Shown here: piece after piece, positions 23,701-34,384 of the stretch | Numbering within the stretch: position 1 is the first letter of the stretch | How the letters are laid out: every line of letters starts with the position of its first letter | NCBI GenBank assembly: GCA_025403435.1 | Contig: CM046337.1 | Location: 4,471,501 to 4,535,500, forward strand | Direction: 5' to 3' | From: Artocarpus heterophyllus | Lineage: Eukaryota > Streptophyta > Magnoliopsida > Rosales > Moraceae | Length of the DNA: 64,000 nt | Program-made: the position numbers and the translations under genes | The notes under the pieces: generated by a model | What the model was told of the DNA's origin: nothing | Seen by the model: the letters and a program-made list of their open reading frames with translations, nothing else | Database searches by the model: none

Positions 23701-25411
23701 CGTCCATTGCCTTAGAGTGTGGCGCCATTACCTACTTGGGTCTAAGTTTGTGATAATGACTGACAACATTGCAACAAGCTACTTCCAGACCCAAAGGAAA
23801 CTCAGTCCAAAGCAAGCTAGATGGCAAGACTTCTTGGCCGAATTCGATTATGTCATGGAGTACAAGCTAGGAAAGGTGAATGTGGTAGCTGATGCGCTGA
23901 GTCGAAAGGCTGAGCTATCGAGTATTTCTCAAGTCACTAGCCCTCTATTGAGCAAAATCAATGAGGGACTAAAGGTGGATCCTTAGGCTCAAAGTATCAT
24001 CGTCTTGGGAAACGAGGGCAAAACACGAAGGTTTTGGCTAGTCGATGACATCCTCTACACCAAGGGCAACCGAATGTACGTACCAAAGTGGGCCAATTTA
24101 AGGAAAGATTTAATAAATGAGTGTCATGACTCCCTATGGGCGGGCCACCTAGGTATGAAACGCACACTTACTCTCTTAAAGTCTGTCTACTATTGGCCTG
24201 ACATGCGAGATGGGGTCGAGGAATATGTAAGGACCTGCCTTGTCTGCCAACAAGATAAGGTAGTCCAACAGCAACCAGGAGGTATGCTCAACCCACTACC
24301 CATCCCAGAGAGACCATGGGAAAGCGTCTCTATGGACTTCATCACCTGCCTGCCGAAGTCCGATGGATGTGGATGCATCATGGTCGTTGTGGACAGGTTT
24401 AGCAAGTATGCAACCTTTATTGCAGCGCCTACTGACTGCACCGCAGAGGAGGCGGCCAGACTATTCCTACGCAATGTAGTTAAACTTTGGGGCGTTCCAA
24501 CAAGCATCATCAGTGACCGAGACCCTCGTTTTACTGGAAGGTTTTGGACGGAGCTGTTCAAGATGCTAGGGTCGGACTTGAACTTCTCAACAAGCTTCCA
24601 TCCCCAAAGCGACGGCCAAACAAAACTCATCAATGCTCTATTGGAGCTCTACTTACGACACTATGTGAGTGCCAACCAACGGGACTGGGCCAAGCTTTTA
24701 GATGTTGCACAATTTTCCTACAACTTGCAACAAAGTGAGGCTACCAACAAGAGTCCTTTTGAGATCGTCATGGGACAACAGCCAACAACCCCTCTTTCCC
24801 TTGCCACTCGCTATGAAGGGAAGAGCCCTACAGCATTCAAATTTGCTAAGTCATGGCATGAGCAGGCAGAATTAGCCCGGGCATCATTGCACAAAGCGGC
24901 GAAGCGCATGAAGAAATGGGCCGACAAGAAGAGGAGGCACGTAGAGTTTAAGGAAGGAGATCTTGTCTTAGTGAAACTTTTACCACAGCAGTTCAAGACA
25001 TTCAGGAAGGTTCATAAGGGTCTAATACGCAAGTATGAAGGGCCTTTCGAGGTAATCAAGCGTATAGGTAAGGTCTCATATAAACTCCACCTCCCACCCA
25101 AATTAAAGATTCATCCAGTCTTCCACGTGAATATGCTCAAACCATACCATGAAGACATGGAAGATCCAGTAAGGGGAGTCTCCCATCGAGCACCTATAGC
25201 CGTGGTCACCTCCTTCGACAAAGAGGTTGACGAAATACTAGCGGATCGAGTCATCCGAAGACGAGGCGTGCCAAGCTACAGGGAGTACTTTATCAAATGG
25301 AAGGGACTGCCGAACACCGAGGCTAGTTGGGAAACTGAGGAGGCACTTTGGCAATTCAAAGACAGGATCCAACAATACCATGAGGACGCGACGAGGGCGT
25401 CGCGAGCATAG
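20738..25411 (+). pseudogene. Chromovirus Gag-Pol polyprotein, one frame, six nonsense codons
   Basis: One frame of 1558 codons runs from ATG 20738 to TAG 25409-25411 with no frameshift. It is cut by stops at 20948, 20999, 21782, 21905, 23465 and 23984. Domains in order are a coiled-coil N-terminus and Gag core (about 21005-21784), a CX2CX3HX4C zinc knuckle (21881-21922), aspartic protease, reverse transcriptase, RNase H, HHCC zinc finger plus integrase, and a C-terminal chromodomain (about 25220-25380). This order and the chromodomain place it among chromoviruses; the zinc knuckle suggests the Galadriel/Reina side, but that is uncertain. Beyond the stops, key residues are altered: protease DTS instead of DTG/DSG (22112-22120), RT YLED instead of YLDD (23129-23140), and Lys where the catalytic Glu of integrase is expected (24623-24625). 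The element cannot be autonomous. Confidence 0.95.
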
Positions 25412-25422
25412 GTGGGGGAGAA
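25410..25422 (+). promoter_or_regulatory. Polypurine tract
   Basis: AGGTGGGGGAGAA lies directly against the TGTCACG start of the 3' LTR, the expected primer for plus-strand synthesis. Confidence 0.88.
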
Positions 25423-25926
25423 TGTCACGTCCCACCAAGCCACAAAGAGGCCACTCACTTGTCTTGGGCGTTTTTGGGAGAAAACATAGCCCAAAGAAGA
25501 TTCTAGAAGGGACCAGAGTGATCTACATTGTTCCACAGCATTCCAGGAGGTTCCACCACAGTTTAGAAGCATCCTGAAGAACCTAGGAGGTCCTAGAAGA
25601 CTCAAGACTGCTCTAGAACTCTCTAGAATACTCTTTACTTGTAAATATCCTCCACACTTTGCTAGAACATTCTAGATAAGAAATACTAGCCGTTAGATTA
25701 ATGTAATCTAGACCGTCCATTAGTTGGGAGGATGCCTATAAATAGGACCATCCCATTCATTTGTAAACCATCCAAGGAAATCAAGAATCAAAGCCTTTCA
25801 AAGTTCTCCTTGTTCTCTCTTGTGTTCCCTTGTGTTCAAGGCAAGAGCGTGAGTGAGTTAGGCTGACTTAGCATCGAGACTGTGCTAAGGCCGCACGAGT
25901 AGCTTAGAGAAAGTAAGCTCGTGACA
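25423..25926 (+). mobile_element. 3' LTR of Gypsy chromovirus, 504 bp
   Basis: Same termini and length as the 5' LTR. The heat-shock element is conserved at 25496-25508. The right flank GTAT (25927-25930) duplicates 20198-20201. The joined flanks give an A/T-rich empty site ending in CTATCCTAAACGGGCC, itself resembling a MITE terminus. Confidence 0.96.
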
Positions 25927-26013
25927 GTATGCTATCCTAAACGGGCCACAATTTTAAAATAAGTGACTTATTTGACGCTTACGAAAAAATTTTAGTTATA
26001 GTTTTAATTTTTT

Positions 26014-27140
26014 AAATGACAAACTACAAAATTTCATTCATATCTTTATATTACTTTACTTTTTAATAACAAGTTATAACTAACTGAAAGCCACGTGGAA
26101 GTAATTTTATAGTTAAATATATGTGTGTTAAAGTTATATATATTTTGTTAGTATTTAAATATTTATAAGGATAATTTTTTATATAACGTCTTATATTGAA
26201 AGAAAGTACGAATACATTTGAAAAATATTTAAATAAGAAGAATTTATCGTGCATAAGACATCGGCTTAAAGGAAAAAAGAAACAAAAAAAAAGATGGACA
26301 TACATGATAAATTATTTTAATAGGAGAAAAGCAAAAAAAAAAAAAAAAGGTATTTCACAAAAGTGTATTGTGAAAGGTTTAAGCTGTCAAAAAAAATATT
26401 TGTCAAATTATGATTTTAGGAGATGTATGAAGAGGAAAAAGAAAAAAAATAAATTAGAAAAATAAAGGTCAATTAATAAAGCAAAACTATAAAAAGTATT
26501 AAAAAAGACAAAAGGACAAAATAAGTAAACCAAAAAATAAGTAAACCAAATTTTGAATAGTGTTTTAGGAAACACATTTATTATATAGTGCATATACATA
26601 TTAAATGACAAACTACAAAATCTCATTTATACCCTTGCATTATTTTACTTTTTATAATAACTAGTTGAAAGCCACCTGCATTCACGTGAAAACAATTATG
26701 TAGTTAAATATATGCATGTAAAGTTATATATATTTTGTTAGTATTTAAATATCTATAAGGTTCATTTTTTATATAATGTTTCATATTGAAAAAAAGTATG
26801 AATAAATTTGGAAAATATTTTAATAGGAACAAATAAGGAGAATTTATTATGCCTAAGTTCTTGGCAAACATAAAAAGGAAAAAGAAGCAGAAAAAAAAAT
26901 GAAGATATATGAAAAAATATATTTTAATATGAGTAACGCAAGGAAAAAAGTACTTCAGAAAAATACATTGTAAAAAGATTAAGCTGTAAAAAAAATTTGG
27001 TAAATTATGATTTTTAGGAAGAAAGATGAAGAAGACAAAAAAAAAAGTAGAAAAAAAGTGGAATCAACAAGACAAAACAATAAAAAGTATTGAAAAAACA
27101 AAAGGACAAAATACGTCAATCAAATTTTGAATACTGTTTA
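26014..27140. repeat. Tandem direct duplication, period 589 bp
   Basis: Unit 1 (26014 to about 26560) and unit 2 (26603 to about 27140) both start AAATGACAAACTACAAAAT. They share, in order, TTAGTATTTAAATAT, ATATTGAAA, GAGAATTTAT or AAGAATTTAT, TTAAGCTGT and ACAAAAGGACAAAATA. The units differ by many substitutions and small indels, so the duplication is old. No coding content. Confidence 0.82.
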
Positions 27141-28691
27141 GGATTTTTGAATACTGTTTAAGAAAAAGAAAATTAATGCCATGCACCAAACAAGCCATAT
27201 ACACTATAAATAAAAGCTTTTGACTTATTTAATCAAATTTAAAGACTATTATAAAATTAAAATGTTATTCTTTATGTGCTATCTAAAAATTGACTAAAAA
27301 AGTATGATTTAAATGTTTCTATGATTCTGATGCTCGTTATTCTTTATGTTCTATCTAAACATTGATTAAAAAATCATGATTGAAATGTTCCTATGATTAT
27401 AAAATTGAAATTGCCTTTTGTACCATAAAATAAGTACTTCTATTTAATCCTATAGAGTTAAAACTTTATTATTCATAAAATAATAAACTTTTCGTCTAAA
27501 AAGTAATAAGGTGTTTAGAAGAGTGGTAGGAACTGTTGGTTACAACCACTTTTACTGTAGCATGTGAGAGTTTTAAAATGTAACGATTCTTTTAAATTGT
27601 TACTGTAGTATGTGAAAGCTTTACATTATTTTATAACTGAAAAAGTAATTTCTACTACTTATACCAAATAAAGCGTACATTATATCCTAGAGTTTTAATA
27701 TATTATGAGCAGTGAATTTTAACTTTATAAGATAAAAAAGATTTTTCATAAAAATTCTCACAAAATAAAAAGCAAAAGTTGTCCAAACTGGTCCTTCATT
27801 AGGCAAAGGAAAAGCAAGCACTAAAGCGTTGAAAGGACGCAAAGGATTTATTTAGTCATCTAGTTTTAATTGTCACGATTTGTTTATTCTAAATATTTTT
27901 AATATTCAATAGATTCAAATCTAAATTTAAATATTAAAATTTTTTTAAATACTTATTTGTTTCTTTTAAAATTTAAATTTTTTGAGTATCAAGAATTTAA
28001 GTTTTTAGAGTTTTGCTCCCCTAAACTTTTGATACTTAAATATATCTGTTACAGTAAAAACTGAAATTTCCTCTCTTATATTTGAGAAAAAATTATGACT
28101 TTTTTATTTGATATTCAATTGAGATAATTTTTTTTATTATGTTTCTAGTGAAAAGAAGAATAAATTAAGATCTAAATTGTATATTTTTTAAGACCATTAA
28201 TATTAAGATTTTATTAGATTTGTTAATAAATTAAAAACTATTTTTACTATCTCTTTAAATACAAATTTCAATTTTATTTTATACTCGAGTTAAAGTTAAA
28301 TACACATCAAATAATAATTCAGACAATAATTTAAATCATTAACTTAAATCTTAATTCAAATTATACTAACTTAAATTAAATCACTAATTTAAATTTATTT
28401 ACTAAATAGATCCTAAAGTCTGTTTAATAAATATATATTTATTTATAGTTTCAACTATCGTACATGCTGGTACTGTTCTTACCTTAGCACAGAAATACCT
28501 TCACGAAGAAGGTAAAAAAAGAAAAAGTTGAAGAGACGAGAGAAAGGACGCAGAAGCCAAAGTGGCCAATGGCAATCAACGACAAGGTACAAACTGAGCT
28601 CTTATAATTTCAGTCTTGTAGCCAGAGCATTTTCCATCATTCTTCTTTGTGGGCTTCGAACGTTTGCAAAAAAATTGCATCTCTCTTTCTC
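27141..28691. other. Intergenic DNA with MITE-like motifs; promoter side of the next gene
   Basis: Bases 27540-27625 carry two copies of the dispersed CTGTAGCATGTGAGAG motif. The word AAAAGCTTTTGACTTATTTAA at about 27213 also occurs with one mismatch at about 20089. The last 200 bases resemble the 5' flank of the 39-kb gene copy. No other gene is visible. Confidence 0.5.
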
Positions 28692-30921
28692 ATGGCTTAC
28701 ATCCCACCACATAAACGACACTCAAAGGACACAGCGACATCTTCACTGAGTCCAGAAATACTTTCTCCTCTGTTCAAAAGAAATATAAATTTTAGGTCTT
28801 CAAGAACCAGTTTTAATGCACAGAGAAGTGGAAAGATTGCTTACGCAGAAAAGTGTATATCCAGGTGGTTCTCTGTTGGTCTGGACGATCGTAATGAGTT
28901 TCCAGCTTCTGTTCGTCTCCAACCTGTTTTCTTGGAAACTGTCGAGCCCAAAGTTGGTAAAAAGCCTCTAGCTTTGATCAACAGCGATATAGGTGAATTT
29001 CACTAATTGGGTTTCTTTTGCTGATTATGTTTTTATCTTGTTAATTTTGTTTCTGGGTTTCTTCAAAATTTTATTTTATTTTTTGTGATGGTTTTTTTTG
29101 GTTTAATCTTGCTTTACAGAAAGTAGCAGAGGGAATTTAGAGAGCTTTTCAAGCAGAAACCCATGGGATTTCATTGCAGCAAATGTGATAGATGATCTAC
29201 TATCTTCTTTTGAATATGTGAGGAACGAAATGGAGTCTCAGAAACTTGAAGAAGTGAGGCCAATTTTAGTTGCTAGATTTGGCAAAGTTCTTTTTCATGG
29301 GTTAGTGTTACTTGTCTATTATTCTTTTTAACTTGTTGTTTATCACACATCATCTTCATAAATGCATAGAATGAACGTATAATTTTGTGTAAAACACTTG
29401 AATGCCCATAATAAAACTCACATGGCTAGACGCATAAACCACAAAAAAGAAATTTAGTGTGTGGGAAATGTAATTTTGCTCAGGAGCCCTTCAGTCAAAA
29501 AAGAATCAGTCACAAAGGATTTGGCTTATCAAGAGGCACTGAGACGGGTGAAGAGGTCATTTCACACAAATATTCCCAAGTCATATAAGGAATTTGTACT
29601 AGAGGAAGGTGCTCCAAATATTGGAGTTGAATTCGAAGAGGAGAGAGACATTTACCATGTAAAGGTACTTCTCATTTCAACATTGGTTTCTGTTGTTATG
29701 AATCAACTGCCGTATCAAATTTCTCAAAACATTTTCTTTTTGTCGTGTAGTTGTCCGACACTACAAGACCAGATTCAATAATTTTATGCAAATGTAATGT
29801 GATGAAAGAACAAGGAAAGCTACAACTTCACAAGGCAAGTTTCTGCTTCCTAGCCTCTTTTTTTTTCCCTTCACAGAAAAGGTTAACGGAATATGATCAG
29901 GAAATTGCAGTCAGAAAACGAGATTTAGAACTCCAAAGCCCCAAGTTTATCTTGTGAATTTAGAATCCATAAACTCTTTCGCTTTACCTTTATGGTCAAA
30001 TGAAATCCTTTCTTTCTGGTTTTCATGGGTCAATCATTTTGGTAAACCGATTTGAACTGAGAATTTTGGTTTAAAAATTGTAGCGTGTTGAAGCTTTACA
30101 CTATAGTAATTTTTTGTTTTTTATTATAGCTACTGAGAGCTTTACATCAGTTAGTTCCAACCGACTTACCAAACCACCTAAAAATAGTGAGGCTTACATT
30201 GTAATAACTTTTTCTCTAGATTGAACTCAACCAAGTGCGTCACATGGTAATGGACATTTCTTGCCTTGAGAAGAATTTGGACCTGAGGCTGATGCTGTGC
30301 AGCAAAAGAATTATAACTGCTCCTACTGTAAGTTCCCGTTGTTTCATTGCACTCGCCAAAACAGGACTCAAAACTTTGGTTTCCTCACCTTTGCGGTCAA
30401 TAAGGACGCTGCTAACTACTCAATGTCTTGGTACTCTTCCAGGATGATGACATGAAAAGCATTAGAGACTTGATTGATTGTGCTGTTCTAGATTCGGGAG
30501 TTAAGGGTGGACTGAGATGGCCCTTGGGGAAGGCAGCTTCTGGAGACAAATTTAGCGTGGTTGGAGCCTGGCACACAATAACTAAATTATATAGGAACCA
30601 GTCAATGAGGCTAAAGGTCAGAGATGCCGATCGATTTGATTTCAGGACTTCAACTGGGGAAGATAGTAGGGAGATCACTATAAAGCTGAAAGGTGTAGTT
30701 TCAGGACTGAAGGTATGCGTACTTTGTTGGAAATTTATCGAGCAAATTGTACTGTTATCTTCTCTTACCGTAATTTTTTTGTCCTTTAAGATTCATGACG
30801 CAAAATTTCTTTCGGTATTCAGGAACAGCAATTTGATGCGAATCTGATCACTGAGATGCTTAAGGATGACTTGAAGGTTTTATGGAACAACTTATTCTGC
30901 TGTGAAAGCTTTCTGAAATGA
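28692..30921 (+). CDS. MAYIPPHKRH-family protein of unknown function (DUF7903-like), copy 2
   Basis: Seven exons: 28692-28992, 29120-29300, 29484-29664, 29751-29834, 30220-30327, 30443-30712 and 30823-30921. They encode 407 aa. Exon lengths 2-7 and all phases match the copy at 39422. I recognise the family as plant-specific and uncharacterised, probably Pfam DUF7903; this was not checked. Motifs conserved between the copies are the MAYIPPHKRHSK start, SRWFSVGLDD, RRVKRSFHTNIPKSY-like, RHMVMD(I/V)SCLEKNLDLRLML, GGLRWPLGK and RFDFRTSTGED. There is no signal peptide or membrane segment, so a soluble protein is inferred. Intron 4 starts with GC (AAG/GCAAGT), whereas the other copy has GT. Intron 4 also holds a MITE absent from the other copy. 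Exon 1 lacks 27 nt found in the other copies. The upstream in-frame ATG at 28647 is outside the conserved start. Confidence 0.88.
30037..30178. mobile_element. MITE in intron 4 of copy 2
   Basis: The ends TTTTGGTAAACCGATTTGAACT and, in reverse complement, GGTTTGGTAAGTCGGTTGG form imperfect terminal inverted repeats. The interior holds two copies of the GTAGC..GAGAGCTTTACA motif. The homologous intron of the 39-kb copy (40612-40844) lacks this segment, with similarity resuming at TAGTGAGGCTTACA. The exact target duplication is unclear. Confidence 0.65.
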
Positions 30922-31322
30922 CAGTGCATATTGTAACTACTCTTGTTGTGAGTAATGTCACTAATGTTTTTACCCCCTCGTTATTTTCTGTAAAACCTTT
31001 GAGTGCATTCTACTAATGTATACATCAAGAGAAATCTGTTCCGGCACCACGAGTGTAGGCGGTTATCTAGCATCGCCGGAATGAGCCATTCATACTATAT
31101 GAATGAGATGCATACAACTATATCCATATGGCACTGTCTCAAGGCTGTGAAGTTGTGAAGAAAACTGTGTTTACTGGATTGTTGTTAATTCTTTAAAGCA
31201 ATGCAGGTATTATTTGGTTTCTAAAAAATAATCTAGAATTTTGGATTTTTGGTTTAGTACATTATATTTTAATTTAATTAATTACATTTGGATGATGATT
31301 CCGGCCCGGGCGTGACACATCG

Positions 31323-31631
31323 TTATATGGCCGCATATTTATCTTTCATCCAAGTCCTATTCATCAGATTGTTCACATTCTCATCCCTTGGAATAGGATC
31401 AAGGTCTCCCTCTTGTAAAGCCACATCGTGAAGTTCACCATCATTATTAGCTCTTGTATTCTCTGTTTCAATGTAAATATTGGTGATTGTTTGATCAAAG
31501 TCATGAGTGGGAATTTGTGTTTGAGAGCAAAAGCCTTCATTAATCAATATATCTTGAGCATCGAGATATTTATCCCCTTCTGTTGCATATTTTGAAAAAA
31601 AAAAAAAAAAAAAGGAAAGGTAACCAAGCAA
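31323..31631 (-). pseudogene. Short coding-like relic in the duplicated flank
   Basis: This 102-codon open frame starts inside a poly-T/poly-A tract, so its first ten residues are artefactual. The part with ENTRANNDGELHDVALQ is recognisable in the other duplicate (minus strand, about 620-740) as ENTRANNDGKVHDLALQ, followed there by a frame break. I do not recognise the family. It may be the tail of an older gene or transposase, or chance conservation through duplication. Confidence 0.3.
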
Positions 31632-32262
31632 GGGAAAGAGAGAGATTAGTTGAATTCTAAAATGGAAAAAGGAGGAAAAAAAAAAACAAAAGGCTCACTT
31701 CCACCAACTAAAACAAGTATTTTTACATTCCCAACCCCCCCTGCAACAGGAACAAGTATTAGGATTGGTGAAACCAAAAACAATTATGATTTAGGGACTT
31801 TTTTTTTTTGAATTCCAAAATAGTCATGTTTTTGCAACAATTGAAAGAAAATTAGCGCGTATGATGTAATTATGGTGCATTTTCAGAATGACAAAGAAAG
31901 AATAAAAGCAAACAAATCGCTAAAAGGAACACAAAATATTAAGATATCAAAACATATAGTGAGTAACAACTGTCTTTTTTTTCTTCAAAACTCATCCGGC
32001 CTCTAGTCAAATTGCTCCCTTGAAAGTAGCAAGTAGCATGTTGTTTTGTGTCAAAAAAAAAAAAAATTTGATCAAGCGAAAACAACGAAATGGACTCGTC
32101 TAATTGGACTTGAAGAAATGAATAAACCTCAAGATGGAGCTTTTATTGATTCTTAAGTCAATAAAAGCGTACAAATAATTGCGTCCTCCGACTTATAAGC
32201 GTTGAGGTCCTATGAATGAATTACAATAGATTCAATCTACATTTGTCTATTTTGTAACAGGG

Positions 32263-32537
32263 TGTTTGGGAGAGATAGAAAAAGGAAGAAAAGGGAAACG
32301 CTGAAAATGAAATGAAATTGTCTTCACTGCCTCGAAACATTCTGTACGGTATCATTGTGTATTTATACAAGAGATGACCTAAAGGATTTTACAATGATGA
32401 AATGACAACTGTTCCAGTCATCCTTGTCCATAAGCTTTCCTGAGGAGTATGCTCACGTGACTTTATGAGCACATGGCATTAGTGAGAGTGCAACATTAAT
32501 TTCTAATCATTTGCTGATTTAATACTATTCTCTAACA
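32263..32537 (-). mobile_element. Solo LTR, Copia-like, 275 bp
   Basis: Read on the minus strand it begins TGTTAGAGAATAGT and ends CCCAAACA, with TATAAATA at about 32351-32358. A 4-bp AGGG duplication flanks it (32259-32262 and 32538-32541). TGTTAGAGAA is a common Copia LTR start. It interrupts the duplicated flank, since the first copy reads through. Confidence 0.66.
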
Positions 32538-33079
32538 AGGGGAGTAGTTTAAATGATTAGTTTAAATTTACAAATATTGTATGAAAGAATTTTATACTGT
32601 TTACAACTATTGATTTAAACTGCTCTTTCAAATACCATTTAACTGTCTAGTTTTGTCCATTCATTTATTTTATACACGCTTCTCTGTCTTTGATCCCTTC
32701 CTATAGTTGCGTTGTTCTGTTGCATTGTCTTTCTTACATTGTTTTGGGTGAGTATGTATAAAGATATTTGAGGAATTTCAAACTTACAGCCAAAGGTATT
32801 CAAACTTTTCACCTTTTAATTGAGTTGAGTGTGAAATTATTGTTGAATTGCAACCACGATGAGGATAAATTTCGAGAACTAAATAATTTTAGGGTGTTTA
32901 GGAGAAGACATTAAACTTTAGTTTGAACCATTTTTTGTTCAAAACACTGTAACTACTAAAAGCTTTACATTATATCTGTTTTTTCCTTACACTATATCTT
33001 GAGGGTTTTATATTACAAAGGGTTTAGATTTTAAGTATAAAATATTATTCAAGACCGCCTTAATAAAAATTCTAAAGTC

Positions 33080-33413
33080 AATGAGAGCCGTTTGGTAGCG
33101 TTTTTATTTTGTTTTTTGTTTTTCAAAAAAGTTGAAAATGAGAATATTTTAGAAAATGTGCTAGGATTGTTTTTAAAATTGCGTTTAGTTGTATATGGTG
33201 GTATATTTTTGAACACAAATGCTTTTTTAATAAAAAAATTATTAACATATATAAAACTTGAATTTAATTTTTAAAAAGCTAATTATTAATATATTAGTAA
33301 CTTTTTAATATATCTTAACCAAACCAGTAGGAAGATTTCCTCTTCCTTTGCTCTGACCTCTAGTGAGGCCAGGTTGCTGGCGACGGCCCACCACGATGGA
33401 CCCAAGCCCCCGC
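33080..33413. other. AT-rich then GC-rich sequence before LTR-like unit B
   Basis: GTTTGGTAGCGTTTTTATT at 33090 resembles a plant transposon end. At 33350-33413 the composition turns GC-rich (GCGACGGCCCACC) and resumes in kind after unit B at 38188, suggesting unit B inserted into a GC-rich element. Confidence 0.35.
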
Positions 33414-34347
33414 TGTAATGACCAGAAGAATCCAGAAATTAATATGTATGATTAATTAAGGATTTTTCCTTAATTACTCAGCTAAATACTTGAGAAAATA
33501 TAAGTTTAGAATTTATTAACACACAAATTTGAAGGTCATAATAGCTATAAGACTTTAGAAATAAATAATTCTGTAAATGTACAAAATTATGTGCTTTATT
33601 GATGGAACATATAACAATGTAATGTTAAAATTATTTAATGTGCTAAACAAAAAGTTTATGATTTATTAATTTCATGCATAAGCCAAAAAGATGATGTTAT
33701 CTGGCAAAAAAATAAAATTTCCAACTTACTATAATGATGTAGAAAATTCCTATATGATATTAGTTCAGTAAAAGAAACCCATATCAATAGTGATCATGAG
33801 CTCCATATCATGATTCAGAAAATGGTGAGCACTAAGTCCAAGTATGCAAGATTTATGACAATTTTACTAAAATTGATCTCAAAATTTAAGGAGATCATAA
33901 AGTAAGAAAAGATTTTCAAAAAAATTATAAAGATCATTGGAAGTTCAAGAATTCTAATGTTTTAAATGTGTATAGTTAGTTGTTGTACACATTTATAATT
34001 ACATAAGGTTTATTATTATTATTGTAATAATAATAATATCAGTTGTTAAAATAATAGTAAATAAGAAGAAGAAGAAGAAGAGCATTGATAGAGTCCACAA
34101 ACTCTGATCTATTGGTAAGAAGTGGATCCATAAATGGCTCTTTAAGAGGAACAGTTCAGGTTACACCGTAAAGCTTGAAAGCTAAGTTCATAAATTGAAT
34201 TAAATTGACTTACAGATAGTCAATTTAATTTATAAAACTATTTTAAATTAAGCCTATTATTTTTATGACAAAATTTGAAGCTTAAAATATGAAAATTTTT
34301 AATGAAAAATATATGTTTCAAATTGTAATTTTTAAAAGTTTAAAAAG

Positions 34348-34349
<2 letters not shown>

Positions 34350-34378
<29 letters not shown>
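34350..34378. repeat. (TA)n microsatellite
   Basis: Perfect TA dinucleotide run inside LTR-like unit B. Confidence 0.9.

Positions 34379-34384
<6 letters not shown>

Larger units (their letters stand above)
31030..32750. repeat. Second copy of the duplicated 3' flank
   Basis: It is homologous to bases 1-1330 and follows the stop codon of copy 2. It includes an open frame on the minus strand (31323-31631) and a 275-bp solo LTR insertion (32263-32537) not found in the first copy. Confidence 0.72.

Noticed and set aside
21013..25605. Minus-strand open frames across the retrotransposon
   Set aside because: Antisense shadows of the polyprotein frame.
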